Source: Hypomesus transpacificus | Lineage: Eukaryota; Chordata; Actinopteri; Osmeriformes; Osmeridae | DNA: 64,000 nucleotides | Assembly (NCBI RefSeq): GCF_021917145.1 | Contig: NC_061063.1 | Location: 7,011,944-7,075,943, forward strand | Direction of reading: 5' to 3' | Shown here: in pieces, positions 40,932-53,429 of the stretch | Layout: each line of letters begins with the position of its first letter | Numbering within the stretch: the stretch's first letter is position 1 | The notes under the pieces: generated by a model | Database searches by the model: none | The model's input: the letters and a program-made list of their open reading frames with translations, nothing else | Told to the model about the DNA's origin: nothing | Program-made: the position numbers and the translations under genes

Positions 40932-43810
40932 TTACTTTTATAGTTGTTTGAAGTTGTTAATGTGGATTTTTGCAGTTTTCACAACTTTTGCACGTTTTTC
41001 CAACTCTACTGTTGTAAATCCAAAAGGCAACAAGCATGTTTGTCCTTAATGTTCTAAAGCACTGCGGTTTTATGTTCAATGTTGTTGTGTTAAGTTCCAG
41101 GCACGACATGACTGCGATACATGATACTGCTGTACCCTTTCTGTTTGTAGCATGTCTTCTATGTTACTTTGGTGATGGGATACCTTTTTATCTGAAGTCA
41201 AGTTAATTATTTTTGTGGTACCTCAGCATTTGATTTAGGGCAGCTTACAGGAAGGCCCAAAGGTTTCTGGTTTAACTTAAACACCAGATATTCAGGTCAG
41301 TCAGGTTTACAGTTTGTTTACCCTCTAAGGGAAGCTCTCAGCTATAGAAACATTATTCTTTCTATTTCTGTCCATACCCTCAAACCCCAGGCTGTTTTGG
41401 AATTTTTGCAGCCTCTACTGAAATGCCTTAAGGTTTTACTGTTACCTGTTATGAAATGAAGTTGTAGTTATGGTTGTTTGTGTTCATTGTTGTACTTTGC
41501 TGCTGCAAATTATTTTTGTGTTGATTATACATTTCTTTGACTTTGAATCCCAAGGTTAGACTTGAAATTGCGTGTCATTTTCTCTCCTTGCAACTGCCTT
41601 TTCGATTATAACTTTTTTCTTACAAACAAGTGAATTGTCGCAAACTGTACCTACTTTTCTGTTTAAAATGTCTTTGTGAAGCTAAATATTCTTGGTATTC
41701 TAAAGATGAAAATTGTATGTTTATATGGTCGATATATGGTATATTTGATATGTACTGCATAATTCTGTATGCTTTTCTAGAATGTTGACACTTTGCTATC
41801 TCAAATACATTTTAGACTTTGTACATACAGATGAATGGGTTGTTTTATGTTTTACATTGTATCTCAGACTATTTCACCCACTAACATTTGAGTCAGTATG
41901 ATTCTGTGCAGGACAGGGATGATGTATTCATCCATAAAGTGAAAGGAAGAAATTTACCAAACCAATCAGAGGCAGAGATCCTGTATAATAGCAAATAACA
42001 TATCTTCTACACTCTTTGATAATAGCAAATAGTCCAACTTCCTCATTACATAGCCACAGTCCCACGAACCTTGACCCCATGCCACTGTAGATGGTGAGCT
42101 TTCTATGACATCACGCCAATGCTATGCTATGCTCTGGGCACTCCATGAAATTGCTGCAAGTATCTGAACAGAGCTTTTTCTACGGTAACCACGCTCATGA
42201 AACCGCCTCTCTTCTCCATTTCACCCCAATTAAACATGTACAAACTCCCCAATGTTTCACTGAAGGAACACTCAACATCACTTAATTCTCTTAAATCTAA
42301 ATTATTTATCTGAATTCCTCCTATTGTTTTGCATGTCATAATAATGATCATACATATCCTATTCTCTCTCCTGTTGATGTGTGGACTGCAGTGATCGCGG
42401 CCCTGCAAGAGACTGTAATTACTGAGCTGGCAGCATTCCCCTGCAAAGATAGCTTGCTAGCCCTTAATCCCCCTGTTAGTTTACTGTAATTACAGGAGAC
42501 ATCAGGTCATTATCCTCTGTCTGGCTCCTCTTTATCCAGGCTTCCCTGCTTTACTCCCAGCAGTCCGCCTTATCTGGCCAAGTCAACTACACTATGTTTG
42601 TGTGTGTGGTGTGTGTGTGTCTCTGTTTCCATGTCCCTCTCTCATCTTTCCTTTTCAGTGTCCCTCGACCTCATGGTTCCTCTGCCTGAATGACTCCTGT
42701 CCATTGTCTTCCTCGAGAGTTTTAGGTTGTTTTGGGTGCAGTGTTATGGGTATCTGGGAATCCCTCTGAGACATTCCTTGTAAAAAGGGCAGTTATACAT
42801 TCAATTTGATTTGATACAAATTTGACTAAAAAGAAAGAGAGCATGCTGGTTTTGGATGATTGACACAGTTAAAGAAAACAATGATGTACTTAATTTCTAC
42901 ACGCAACTTCTTTGCATGCACAAACATGCATGCTGTCTTGGCACTACTTTAGACCATTGGCTAGGTGCCTTGCAGTAGATTCTAGTGCCATTGAGTTGCT
43001 GAATTGATGTAACCTTCACCCTGGTTTTGTAAACATTACCAGAGGAATCAATCTGACAAAAGTTCCTTTTAAGTTAAGAGGTTTCGACATACAATCTGAC
43101 AAAGACTTGTTCCGTAAGGTGAGCCTTGAAACTGCAAATTCATGTTTGCATTGGGTTGGGCTTAAAAGTAATGAAAAGGTTAGTATTAAATTGATTAAAT
43201 GCATAAGGAAGAAAATTGACACTCAGGATTAAATGGTCATATGTTAAGAATGTCATTGTGTTTCTGTGACGTACAGTACATGACTACAGAACATTAACAC
43301 CTTGAAACAACTATTTTGATTGTCTCATGTAGTGCCGAATGTTTACTGGGCTGTACTCCTCAAATTCAACATCTAAGGCTATAGTAGAAGACTGTGCATC
43401 CACCAGGAAGAACACAGAACCAATCTCTAGCTCATTTACCACCAACCTCTGTTCATGGATTGATTGAGGATTGGTTTTATAGTATAGTAATAACAGTATG
43501 GTAATGCTTGTTCTACAGTAGAATAGGGATGCTTGGCAGCACATCTGTAAAGCTGGAAAACTGTTATTGTTAGATGCTTCCAATAGCTATCAATTAAGTC
43601 TCAATCCAATTTGGAGCTGTGACTAAGCAGTGGATGAAAGCTGATTGGTTCTCTGGCTGAGCAACCTTTGACAGGAATCACAGCCATGAGAAAGGGGCCT
43701 ATCTGAGAACACAGAACTGTATACAGCAGAAAACATGGCATGATGGAATCATATGAACAGGTGGTGGGATGGTGAACATTAACATCTATGAGGTCAGTCA
43801 AATTAACGTA

Positions 43811-43841
<31 letters not shown>

Positions 43842-44096
43842 ATTCCTTTGTAGGACAAAATATTAAAAAATGTGCTGCATGGTTCACATTAATTTCAGTC
43901 AGCTCTTGTTCTAGTTTCTTGCCAGTCCAGTTGAGACGACGCTTACCTAACGCATATTCATGCTGTACTTGCATTCCTTGCTTCGGTCATAGTTTGAAGT
44001 TTTCAACATACCAGACAGTTGAGGGCGCGTGACTTCATCTCAGCGGATAGGACAAGTCATGGTTAAATATTTAGTCGTCTGAGGGCAAGGCAATGA
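40932..44096. other. Region downstream of cgn, no genes recognised
   Basis: The first part may belong to the cgn 3' UTR. GT-rich microsatellites are at about 42598-42620 and 43812-43841. No coding exon or known repeat was recognised. Confidence 0.35.
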
Positions 44097-44333
44097 GTGA
44101 AAAGTGATGTTATTTTTGAAGTGGGTCGTTCATGGACAAATCATTCAATGAAAGGTACGATCGACTCGAGTCAACTGTTGCATGGTGGCCGCGATAACGT
44201 TTATGTCCAATCGACAAATAAGGATAGCCTACATATGTCATCTCTTCAAACTCCTGCTGCCCAAGAGAAGATCAAGGACGTGACGCAAATATTTTATACA
44301 AATGAAGATGTCAGAAGAGATACAGGAATGAAT
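44097..44333 (+). other. Orphan exon-like open frame, possibly a 5' exon of tuft1
   Basis: A 79-codon open frame starts at ATG 44097 and ends at a strong donor (ATGAAT then GTAAGT at 44333/44334). The patch is locally CG-rich (about 44000-44290), as at a first exon. The end of the frame (about EKIKDVTQIFYTNEDVRRDTGMN) reads like ordinary protein. It lies between cgn and tuft1 on the same strand, where a tuft1 first exon is expected, and ends in phase 0, as does the next clear tuft1 exon. I do not recognise the sequence in human tuftelin, so it may instead be a non-coding first exon or chance. Confidence 0.3.
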
Positions 44334-45667
44334 GTAAGTGATGCAATATTGTCAGTAATTTGACTTCTGATAACTGACCAACATTTTCTTGATTATTGTT
44401 TGCATTCATTTCGTGTTTCACTTGACCCCTGGTATTTGTTTAGTAGGGTCGGGCTATATGTCACCATTGTGTAGAATGTGGAGGATTTATCGTTTTGCCT
44501 GTAAAGAGAAGCCTACTGAGAATTTCACAACACTAAATCACAACCACGTTGACAGTACCTGCAGTATCTTATTAGAGCACTATCCATATCCATATCAATG
44601 TCCTTTATAGTTCAGCTGGCCTATATGGCAACAGCTTCTAGAAAATAATTGAATTATTACACTAAACGGGGCATAATCCGTAAGAGAGGGTCATGTTTAT
44701 CATTTACGGAATGCCAAACACTGAATGGTTAATACCTACAGTATTTCCAAGAATGGAAAGTCAGTTTCTGTTCAGTTGTTCTATTTATCTTGGGGAATCT
44801 GACTCCAGACAGTTCAATAAATAAAACAGATTTGTCTATGTAGGTTAATATATGAATTCAAAACGGTGTTGTCTTGCATGGCATACCTGCAGTATAGTGA
44901 ACAGGCTACCTGTGGGACCTTGAACATTAAAGTGTCATCTATGAAATACAGCAGCCAGCATTTTTCCCTTCAAGTTCAACTTCTGATTTAAGAAGAAGAA
45001 AAACTGGAAGTGCAGTTTGAAATCATTGTTGTGTTCAAAACTCTTTTATGTGGTTTGACAAAGTAGAAAATCACAGGCCTATGTCGTTTTCAACAAATGT
45101 GCCTTTTCTTGTTACTCCTTAATAAATTACTCCTAATTATTTAGACCTTTTTGAATTACACAATGAGATTATTTGACACAATACAAACATAACTCGCTAA
45201 ATAAACAAACTCAGCAATGTTTAATGGCCCTCAACCCATGCAGTTCAGTTTTGGACCCTGTCCAGTTTGTTGCATAATGCTCTTTGTATGCCTTAAGTGT
45301 ATGATGTATTTGACATATTCAATTGATTAAAGTTGGCACTGGAAGCATTTTGTTATCTGGAAGGAAACAATCACAGATTATTTTAGCTTTGTCACTTTCT
45401 GACCTCACTTGATTTTTGTCAGCCTATTTGATATGGGAGGATTTTAAAGTGACTGTGAGCAAGTGTTAGAATGCCCTTGGGCAAACACAGCCTTTTCTCA
45501 AAAGCTCTTCCTCCCGAGGTCTGTTGTTACACTTCATGGTGAACAGTCTTGTGGTTTCCGTACACATGGCACTTTAACTCCTAAAGTACCCGTTCCTCTA
45601 TGCAGTGACTTTACATTCCCTCTGGGTTTGGTGCACTCTGTGCAGTCAGACACTTTCACAGAGTTAC

Positions 45668-45812
45668 TTTTGGGAGTCAGGTGGCTGAGCGGTTAGAGCA
45701 TCGGGCTAGTAATCTGAAGGTTGCCAGTTCGATTCCCGGCTGGTGCACATGAAGTTGTGTCCTCGGGGAGGCAAGTAGGGTGTTTGCTAAATGACTAAAT
45801 GTAAATGTAACT
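45668..45812 (+). mobile_element. tRNA-derived SINE, plus orientation, shortened copy
   Basis: It begins GAGTCAGGTGGCTGAGCGG with a Pol III A box, carries a B box (CCAGTTCGATTCCC) about 55 bp on, and ends with GCTAAATGACTAAATGTAA, the tail seen in reverse in the 40143-40327 copy. About 40 bp of the middle body present in that copy are missing here. Confidence 0.8.
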
Positions 45813-46047
45813 ATACTTAAAGGATTGCACGACTTGGAGCTGTAAAGACCTTTAATCTGACCTGATGTAATTTGATTTGATGTATGGGGAGGTGGACTGA
45901 ACCATCCTATTTGACTAGATGGAATTAAGATGTGGGCGAGGCACAGGGTCTTGAATTAGCTTGGGTCAAGACATCCCTTACACAGACTCTGCTGTATTTG
46001 AGGATCTTAGAAGGAGGTATGCCCTCAGATCAAGCATACTCTATTCA

Positions 46048-46063
46048 TCACACACACACACAC

Positions 46064-46100
<37 letters not shown>
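46048..46100. repeat. (CA)n microsatellite
   Basis: An almost pure CA dinucleotide run, followed by further CA-rich and (GA)n tracts up to about 46265. It is responsible for several spurious open frames on both strands. Confidence 0.9.
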
Positions 46101-46103
<3 letters not shown>

Positions 46104-48499
46104 GGGAGAAGACATTCACATGATCATTTGGAGCTGATAAACACTTGAAACCTTCCGTATACACAAACACACCCACTAACACAGAGAGAGAGAGAGAGAG
46201 AGAGCATGTACACACAGACAAGCACATGCACATACTGAATGCACAAACACTTACACACACACATTTATTTGTATAGGCCTGTTTACCTTATGCATAGCTC
46301 ATGTCAAGGGACTCTTACATAAAGACACTTCATTAATCTCAGTTATATAACACATCCCACATTCTGCACCAGGGCTCTATTGCTGGCACCATGTAGGGAT
46401 GAGGATTCACTTTTGTGCCAGCTATTTACCTACCTGTGTGCTATACTGTAATACACTTGTATATAGTGGTGACAGACATGCTATACAGACACACACACAC
46501 ATAACCACACACAGGTTAATATGCCTGCACACTTATTCATATAATGGAAGTCTTGTAGTCGCGTCGTATGACTTCTTTGCTAGTCTAAACAACAATTCTT
46601 AAAACTAGGGAAAACATGTGAAATGTGCAGACTTCCAAACAGACCGAATACAATTTTCAAAACAATTGTGCTCAAAATCTAACCATCTCAACAACCCAAC
46701 TGTTTTTCCTCACTCTGGCCAGTGCAGTGGCCTTGTCTTTCCTGCAGGGGGAGCTCTGAGGACCTCCAGGGGTTGGAGGCAGGACCAGGTCTGGTAGAAT
46801 AGGGTTGGGCTGGCTTTTGGAGCCTCTCCCTTCCATGTAAGGCAAGACAGCAGTGGATTCCCACACTGAGTCACACACGATTACACTCAAAACACTTAGG
46901 ACACCGACAGAAAGGGCTCCAGACTACTACTTCTAGACAGGTACATTTGGAACTGGTTTGCATGTGTGTTGTGTTGTTTTCACCTGAGTTAGTGTAGAAG
47001 TAGTTTTGTAGATGTGTAAGTCTGTGTGTTATTACTTGTATGCTTTCTTCGGACATGTTTTATCTATTGCCATTGAAGAGGCTATTGTGTTGTTTTCGTA
47101 GTATCTACCATGTAGCTCCAGTCAAATAACTACATAAAGTAATATATTTACATATTTTGATGTAATATGTTGTGTATATTTGAATGTGTATATTTCATAT
47201 ACACTCACTCCTCCTATCTTAATACAATCCCATACTAAATAGTACTGCCAAATGTACCTCATACTTTGACACAGAAACATTGTAAATGTATTATAATTTA
47301 CTCTGTTCAAGATACATATGTGTGTGCATCAGAGTAACTTTGAGCTTCATTTAAGAAGGCTGACAAAGGAAGCCTCATAGCAGACATAAGAGAAACAGTC
47401 GTGTCTGACAGGCTCTGAGAGTTTCACATTTTACGTCTTAATTGTGGATTGTGGGAATGACATGACAACACCTGCATCATGACGTGCAAAAGTATTTTAT
47501 TATCTTTCTTATCTTTGATAATCTCTTTTGTAATCATTTACGTACCTTGTTAATATGACCCAAGACGGGATATACGTCAAAATGTCTCTGAATGTGTTAA
47601 TGATACTCTGCAAGGAGTGGAAACTAACATGTTGCTGTGAGTAGCCCAGCCTCTGACTAGACATGTGCATGTGGAACTCTTTACTTGTATGTCGATGTTC
47701 CACTATGGTCAGTTGCATATTTGGCCAAACATTATAGCCAGTGCTCAATCCTCTGAGCCAGTAGCTGAACTTGTTCAGCTTGTGAACCAATAAGAGCAGT
47801 GGAGTCTTCATTGGAAGGGATGGGAGTGGGGTAATGGGTCTCTTTGATGCTGTACATCAGAAGGGGAGGCTAGGTGGTTGTATTTATAGAGGTAGAGGGA
47901 TTGTATAGGAGCACCATAGTATGTGAAGCTCTCAGCTCCAGTGCGTCCAGAGAGGAGAGCAAGGTACAGTAAACTGATACTCGCTCTGGGAGCTCAAGGG
48001 CCTTAGTCTCAGTGCAGCTTGTAAGAGTAGCCGCTGTTTTCAGCCCAGTTATTGACTGCGTTCCTATGTATCTCGTTGTTTTATTTCTGTGGATTACATT
48101 GCACAGTTGATAGACCAGGTGGAGAAACAGGCCATTCTTAGCTGTGTTGCTTGTGGAGTTTTCTAGCCCTCAGATGTAGTGGTTTGTATACAGTGCGTAT
48201 ACAGTGCCTGCACAAAACAACTTGATGGTCTGCTTACAAAAATGTGTGAAACATTTAGACAATTGATTGATGAGTCTTTTGCAATAACACATTGGCTAAC
48301 ATGTTGAGTCAATCTAAAACAATCAGTGGGTTGGCGCCCACACGTTTTATATTAAATTGTGTATGGAGGGGAATAGCACGCAAATGTGTAGTCCTCTAGT
48401 ACTTCTAAGAAAGGTGCTATTTATTGTCTTTTTTATTCAAGTGTATATCCCCAAGTTATTATGAATCAATTTCAGCAAAGAAGTGAACAAATACATATC

Positions 48500-49530
48500 A
48501 AACAACAACAACAACCTTTATTCATAAAGCACATTTAACACAATACAAATTGATCCAAAGTGCTGTACATAGTGCATAGCAGAACTACGCTATAAAACAA
48601 CAATTAAAAGTTTCCAAAAGCTAAAGAATAAAAAAACTGTTTTTAGAGTAGATTTAAAAATATCCAGTGAAGGAGCAGACCTCACATGATAAGGGAGAGC
48701 ATTCCAAAGCTTTGGCCCAGCCACAGAAAAAGCCTGATCACCCTTTAATTTGTAGCGACATTGTGACACATTTAAAAGCTAGTGATTTGAAGATCTGAGT
48801 CCTAGCAGGACAGTATGGCACAATGAGATCACAAATATACCTTGGTGCACAGCCAGACAACTCCTTATAAACAAACATAAGGATCTTAAAATCAACTCTA
48901 AACTTCATGGGAAGCCAGTGAAGGGATGCCAAAACAGGAGATATATGATCCCTCTTTCTAGACCCAGTCAAAAGTCTTGCAGCTGCATTTTGAACAATTT
49001 GTGATTGAGATAGTGTAGAATGAGGAAGACCACAATAAAGAGAGTTGCAATAGTCTAATCGTGATGTTTAAAATGCATGAATTGCAGCTTCTAAATCTTT
49101 CCTTGAAAGAAGATTCTTCAACTTTACAATAGATCTTAAATGGAAAAAGCTTCCTCTAATAACAGCAATAATTTGTTTGGCGAAAAATAATGAAGACTCA
49201 AAGATCACTCCAAGGTTTTTGTTTTGTTTGCATACTTTTGTTGAGAGAGGACCTAACTGGCCTTTCATAGCAGGAGTGGAATCTGCCAGACAACCCAGAA
49301 TTAAAACCTCTGTTTTATCCTCATTTAACTGCAGAAAGTTACTTGTCATCCACCTCTTAATATCATACACACATTCCAATAACACATCAAATGAAGCAGT
49401 ATTGTCAAGCCTTACTGGAAGGTAAAGCTGAGAATCATCTGCATAACAGTGATATGAAATGTTATACTTCTGAAAAATGAGGGCCAAGGGGAGCATATAA
49501 AACCTCATCAATCCATTCTGATCAATCACA
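48500..49530 (-). mobile_element. 5'-truncated L2-type LINE, reverse-transcriptase C-terminal part
   Basis: Read on the - strand from 49529, a frame encodes the later part of a non-LTR reverse transcriptase. The YADD catalytic box is at 49434-49445. It is followed by the usual LNEDKTEVLILG and then, further on, RLDYCNSL, NAAARLL, KRDHISPVLASLHWLP and the C-terminal YICDLIVPY-like block at about 48740-48990. These two blocks are in one frame separated by a single stop (TAA at about 49068). The 3' end is a fish L2-type tail (complement of CTTTATTCATAAAGCACATTT) next to an AAC repeat at 48503-48514. The endonuclease and 5' half are absent, so it is a dead, 5'-truncated insertion of the L2/Rex1 type. 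It appears fairly young, since only one break is visible in the frame. Confidence 0.85.
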
Positions 49531-52500
49531 AGATGTGCACCATCCTAGAAAGCTAATCTGTGATCCCTAACAGCAATGAAGTAGCTCAGCTTTTAATACA
49601 CAATGGGATCATTCGCTGGACAGGGTCCATAGTTTAAGGCCTGTGGATTAGATGTTGATATGGCCGAGGCGGGTCTGTACAGACAGGCCTGGGAAGAAGC
49701 CCTCAGGATAGCTGACTGTCTCCCTACTGAAGGCAGATGCTGGGGATGTTTATCAGGCCGTAAACCAACAGAGATCAAAAATTGTTTCCACATCCAAGAG
49801 TATGGGTTCACACAAGCCCACCATAGTAAAACACACATTGATTTAAACTTTATTACATTGCAGGTTTCACAAGTTTATCATAACGTATTTGTGTGCCAGT
49901 GAAGGGTCCTGGGACAGAATGGTTTTAGGGGAGTACATGAAAGTACCATAAATACACATATTTACTTATTATTCCACTACCATCCTAATACTTGAATGTT
50001 TGTTGATGATTTTAACGTTTACTTTAGTAATAATAAGATTACTACCAATGTAATAACCAATTATATGGGCCATAGTTATTTTCTGGTTGACAAGACATTA
50101 ACATGAAACCAGCCTTCTGCTGCACAATACAGTACTGGGTGAAGCAACAAGGGAAAATCATGGGTTATGAAATGACTGTGTATGTGTGGTGGTATGTGTG
50201 GTGGGAGAGCCAGAGATGGAGTTTGTGGTTGTGGACGATTCAGGAAGGGAACATTGTGTCTGTTCCAGCATCCCTTGTTAATGAACGTGTGTGCGTGTGT
50301 CTGAACACCTCTGTGGGTGTGTCAGGATCCTCTCTGTGAGAGAGAGAGAGAGAGAGAGCTTCTCTCTCTGTGTGAGAGAGAGAGGCCCCAGAGGCTGCAG
50401 TCACTCGCTCTGATCTCAGCCTGATGGTTCAGCTGCCTGCCTGTTACAAGCACAGACACAGCTCTGATGGTTTTTCAGGATTCCATACTGACAGGAGAGG
50501 AGGGGGTGGTGGTGTTTGTGTGTGTGTGGGGGGGGGGGGGGGTATTTAACTGGGTCACTCATACACAGAGGCTCTCCCACACAAAGTCCGTACTTGCTTG
50601 AACACTTGGACACATTTGAAGAAGTTTGCGATACAGTTATGCTTGTTAGTTTGATAACATATTTGCAGTTTTGTCTTGCTACATGTGTCTTGTTGGTGTT
50701 GACACAATCTTCTCTCTGGTTACTGGTAACAGATGATGGTATGCTGAGAATGTGTTTGCCCCTTCTCTTTCTCATGAATCCTGTGCTATGATCCCTTGTG
50801 TGTTCTTCACACTGAACAATTAGAGATGTACTGTTCTGTTTAACTGGGTGTGTCTTGTCAAAAGTATTTTGTGGGTAGCATGAAAGAATGCATTGCATAG
50901 GAGAAAACAATGACAATGACAGGTGTAAGTAATGGTTTTCTCTGTAAAGAAGTAATGTAGCCTATGGCAGCTAAGCCTAATTATGCACTTCCAAGGAATG
51001 TTTCCATGATCTTTCGTGTTGATATTTTACACGTTTTTTCAAAAGGACTTTAAATTGATTTTTATTTTAACTTCATGATTAGATTTCAGTCAAATAACTT
51101 AATTAAAGGTTATTTGGCACCTGAAGAGGCACCTGAAGAGGAATACATGTTTATGTCACCATAATAGCAAAACAAAAGTTAAACAAAATGAGTAAAACCA
51201 AATTGTTTTAATATTGCAGTGTACTTGTGAAATCTTTTGAATTATCGTGATAACTGATAATGTAATTAACATGCACTAATTTTTCAAAGAGTTTGAATGC
51301 AGAAACAGTCTGCTTTTTGTATCTCCCCAGACATGATTCAGAGATTTAAACCTTGCCACCAGGTTTTTTGCTATCATAGAATCTCATCTGATACAGACCA
51401 TCTCCTATGGTATTCAGACAGGTTCCTTTGAACCTAAGGCAAAAATGTGGACTTATTATCTTACTCAGAGCATTACTGTGGTATTTGGCATGGCAAAACA
51501 TACCTTAAGAGTAATTATAAGATAATAATATATCAACCCATGCCAACAATGTAATGATGTCATTGTACCTGCTAAAATGCAGTATGCAAATTAGTCATGG
51601 AACATAGTGGATGTTAATGGACATCCAGTATGTTCCTGTTCAGTCAAGACAATCACGTATTAGATTTGAGCATTTATTGTTACATGACATGGACATGTAG
51701 ATTGAGTGGCGTAGTGGATGATCTAAGGGAAGCACTCCCTGCCTCCTCGATGCAACACATACATACATGACATATGAGGCAGGGAGCAATAGAGCTATAA
51801 TCCCCCTGATGGATAGAACATCCAGACAGCATGGGGGAGAAGGGGATGGTGGAGGGCGGCAGCAGCACTGATCATACAACAACCGGGGTGAGTGTGTGCG
51901 TATCCACGCGTCTTTAAAGACGACTTATCGGACGTGTCCCAATGGGTATGCGCTGCTACATGGGTGTGGTAGTGGGCGGAGGAAGGAGGTGGAGTCGCAC
52001 GCTGCCTGATTGCCCTGCCTGAACTAGCTGCGGTTATTATGTTAGTCTATGATGTCCAGGGTTAGCCGTATTAAAAATCTGTTAAGAATAACAAAGGTTA
52101 GAACACTTCGTGTTGAGCCAGTTGAGTATTGTATGTGAGAGTCATATAAAACACACACACATCAACACACACACACACATCAAAACACACACAAACATCA
52201 ACATAAAAAACACATTGTACACACAAGCCCAGGTGTACTGTTCAAACATTGAGCAGACATAAAGTGATTGATGAACTTGACTATGCTCTGTTATGATAAC
52301 ACAAAGACATCTTGGGAGACTGCATTGACAAAAGGGTCATGTAAAGTCTAACTACAGCTTTTTTCAACTTAGTTCTTTGGAAAAACACCTTTATCCCTTC
52401 ATCCCTTCCTGAAAAGGTTTCCTTCATGCTGAAAAGCTCTTAGATCTGGTTTGATTCTCACGTTCAGAGATATTCAAGTAGTTTGTTTAACCTTCACCAT

Positions 52501-53429
52501 AATACCTGAAATGGGTGTTCCCGTTTATTTTGGAAGCAGTGTATGTATAATTTAAGAGGGACAAAGGGTTTGTTACCCACGCAGAGAGACATTTGAATTG
52601 TTACAATAGATTACGTTTAAAGATTAAGAACAGGTCATTTATTGTCATGCAAGACAATTGGCATGGATCTCGCTGAAAGTCATTGTAACATGATAAAAGT
52701 AGAAGGTACATCTGTTGAAAAGTTTGCTTATCTAAAACTTGATATATTGGCATCAATTCATGATTTTTGACAGTTCATCCTTGAAAATGTTTGGCAGTTA
52801 GCCTGTACAGTTTAGTAACAACACTTTCAACAAATCGACAGCTGGCACTTTACCAAGTCCTTGTTTGTATTGTTTTGGGTAGCCTACAGAGTTGTTCAGT
52901 GACTCAGCACTCGTTTAGGTGGTCGGGGTATTTTTTGGATTTCCTGGTTTGGACTGGGTTGACTTTTCCAGTTAATAAAGAGTTTGCGTTAGACCCAGAG
53001 TTGGGTGGGGTGGTGTTGGAGACGTCCACCCACAGTCTGGTGTTGTGTCACAGGGTTCACTGTCTTCCAATGAGTCATTGGGTAATTTCTTCATGGGCAG
53101 CTTTGACTTTGACCACCTATCACCTAGCTACAGCTCACTCTACTCTCTCTCTCTGTTCTCCCATATGACAGGGGCTATATATCCCTTTCCTTTCTCCCCA
53201 AGCGGGTTAACTTCACTTTCACATCTCTTACTCATACAAATCCCTTTTATATTTTTGTCTTTTGAACTCAGGACAGATACAGGCAGCTTAGACTAACTCT
53301 GCAGGAGCAGAACCAGTCCAGCCAGCCCACATAATATTACAACCTCTAAAAGGGCAAAGACAAATATTTGTATGATATTTATAAATCCAAATGGACTATT
53401 GTGAATGTTCTTTCCTTTTTAATTAACAG
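49531..53429. other. Upstream region or 5' introns of tuft1
   Basis: No exon is certain. A (GA)n tract is at about 50337-50358 and a G14 run at about 50529-50542. A CG-richer patch is at about 51890-52040. A possible exon begins at 53272 after a good acceptor and reads DRYRQLRLTLQEQ, recalling RLTLQ near the N-terminus of human tuftelin. It lacks an in-phase GT donor before its stop, so it was not included in the gene model. Confidence 0.35.

Noticed and set aside
43601-43858. Minus-strand 85-codon frame with a His/Thr run
   Set aside because: It arises from a GT microsatellite and has no family resemblance or splice signals.
45668-45740. Possible tRNA gene
   Set aside because: A and B box-like sequences are present, but the cloverleaf is not intact. 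The sequence continues into a SINE body and tail shared with the copy at 40143-40327.
49660-49902. 80-codon plus-strand frame starting MAEAGLYRQAWEEALRIAD
   Set aside because: The first 30 residues read like protein, but I recognise no family, the rest degenerates, and no convincing donor or partner exon was found.
53272-53331. Exon DRYRQLRLTLQEQ as part of tuft1
   Set aside because: It has a good acceptor and a suggestive RLTLQ, but no GT donor in the right phase before its stop. It was left out of the model and is reported only as a finding.
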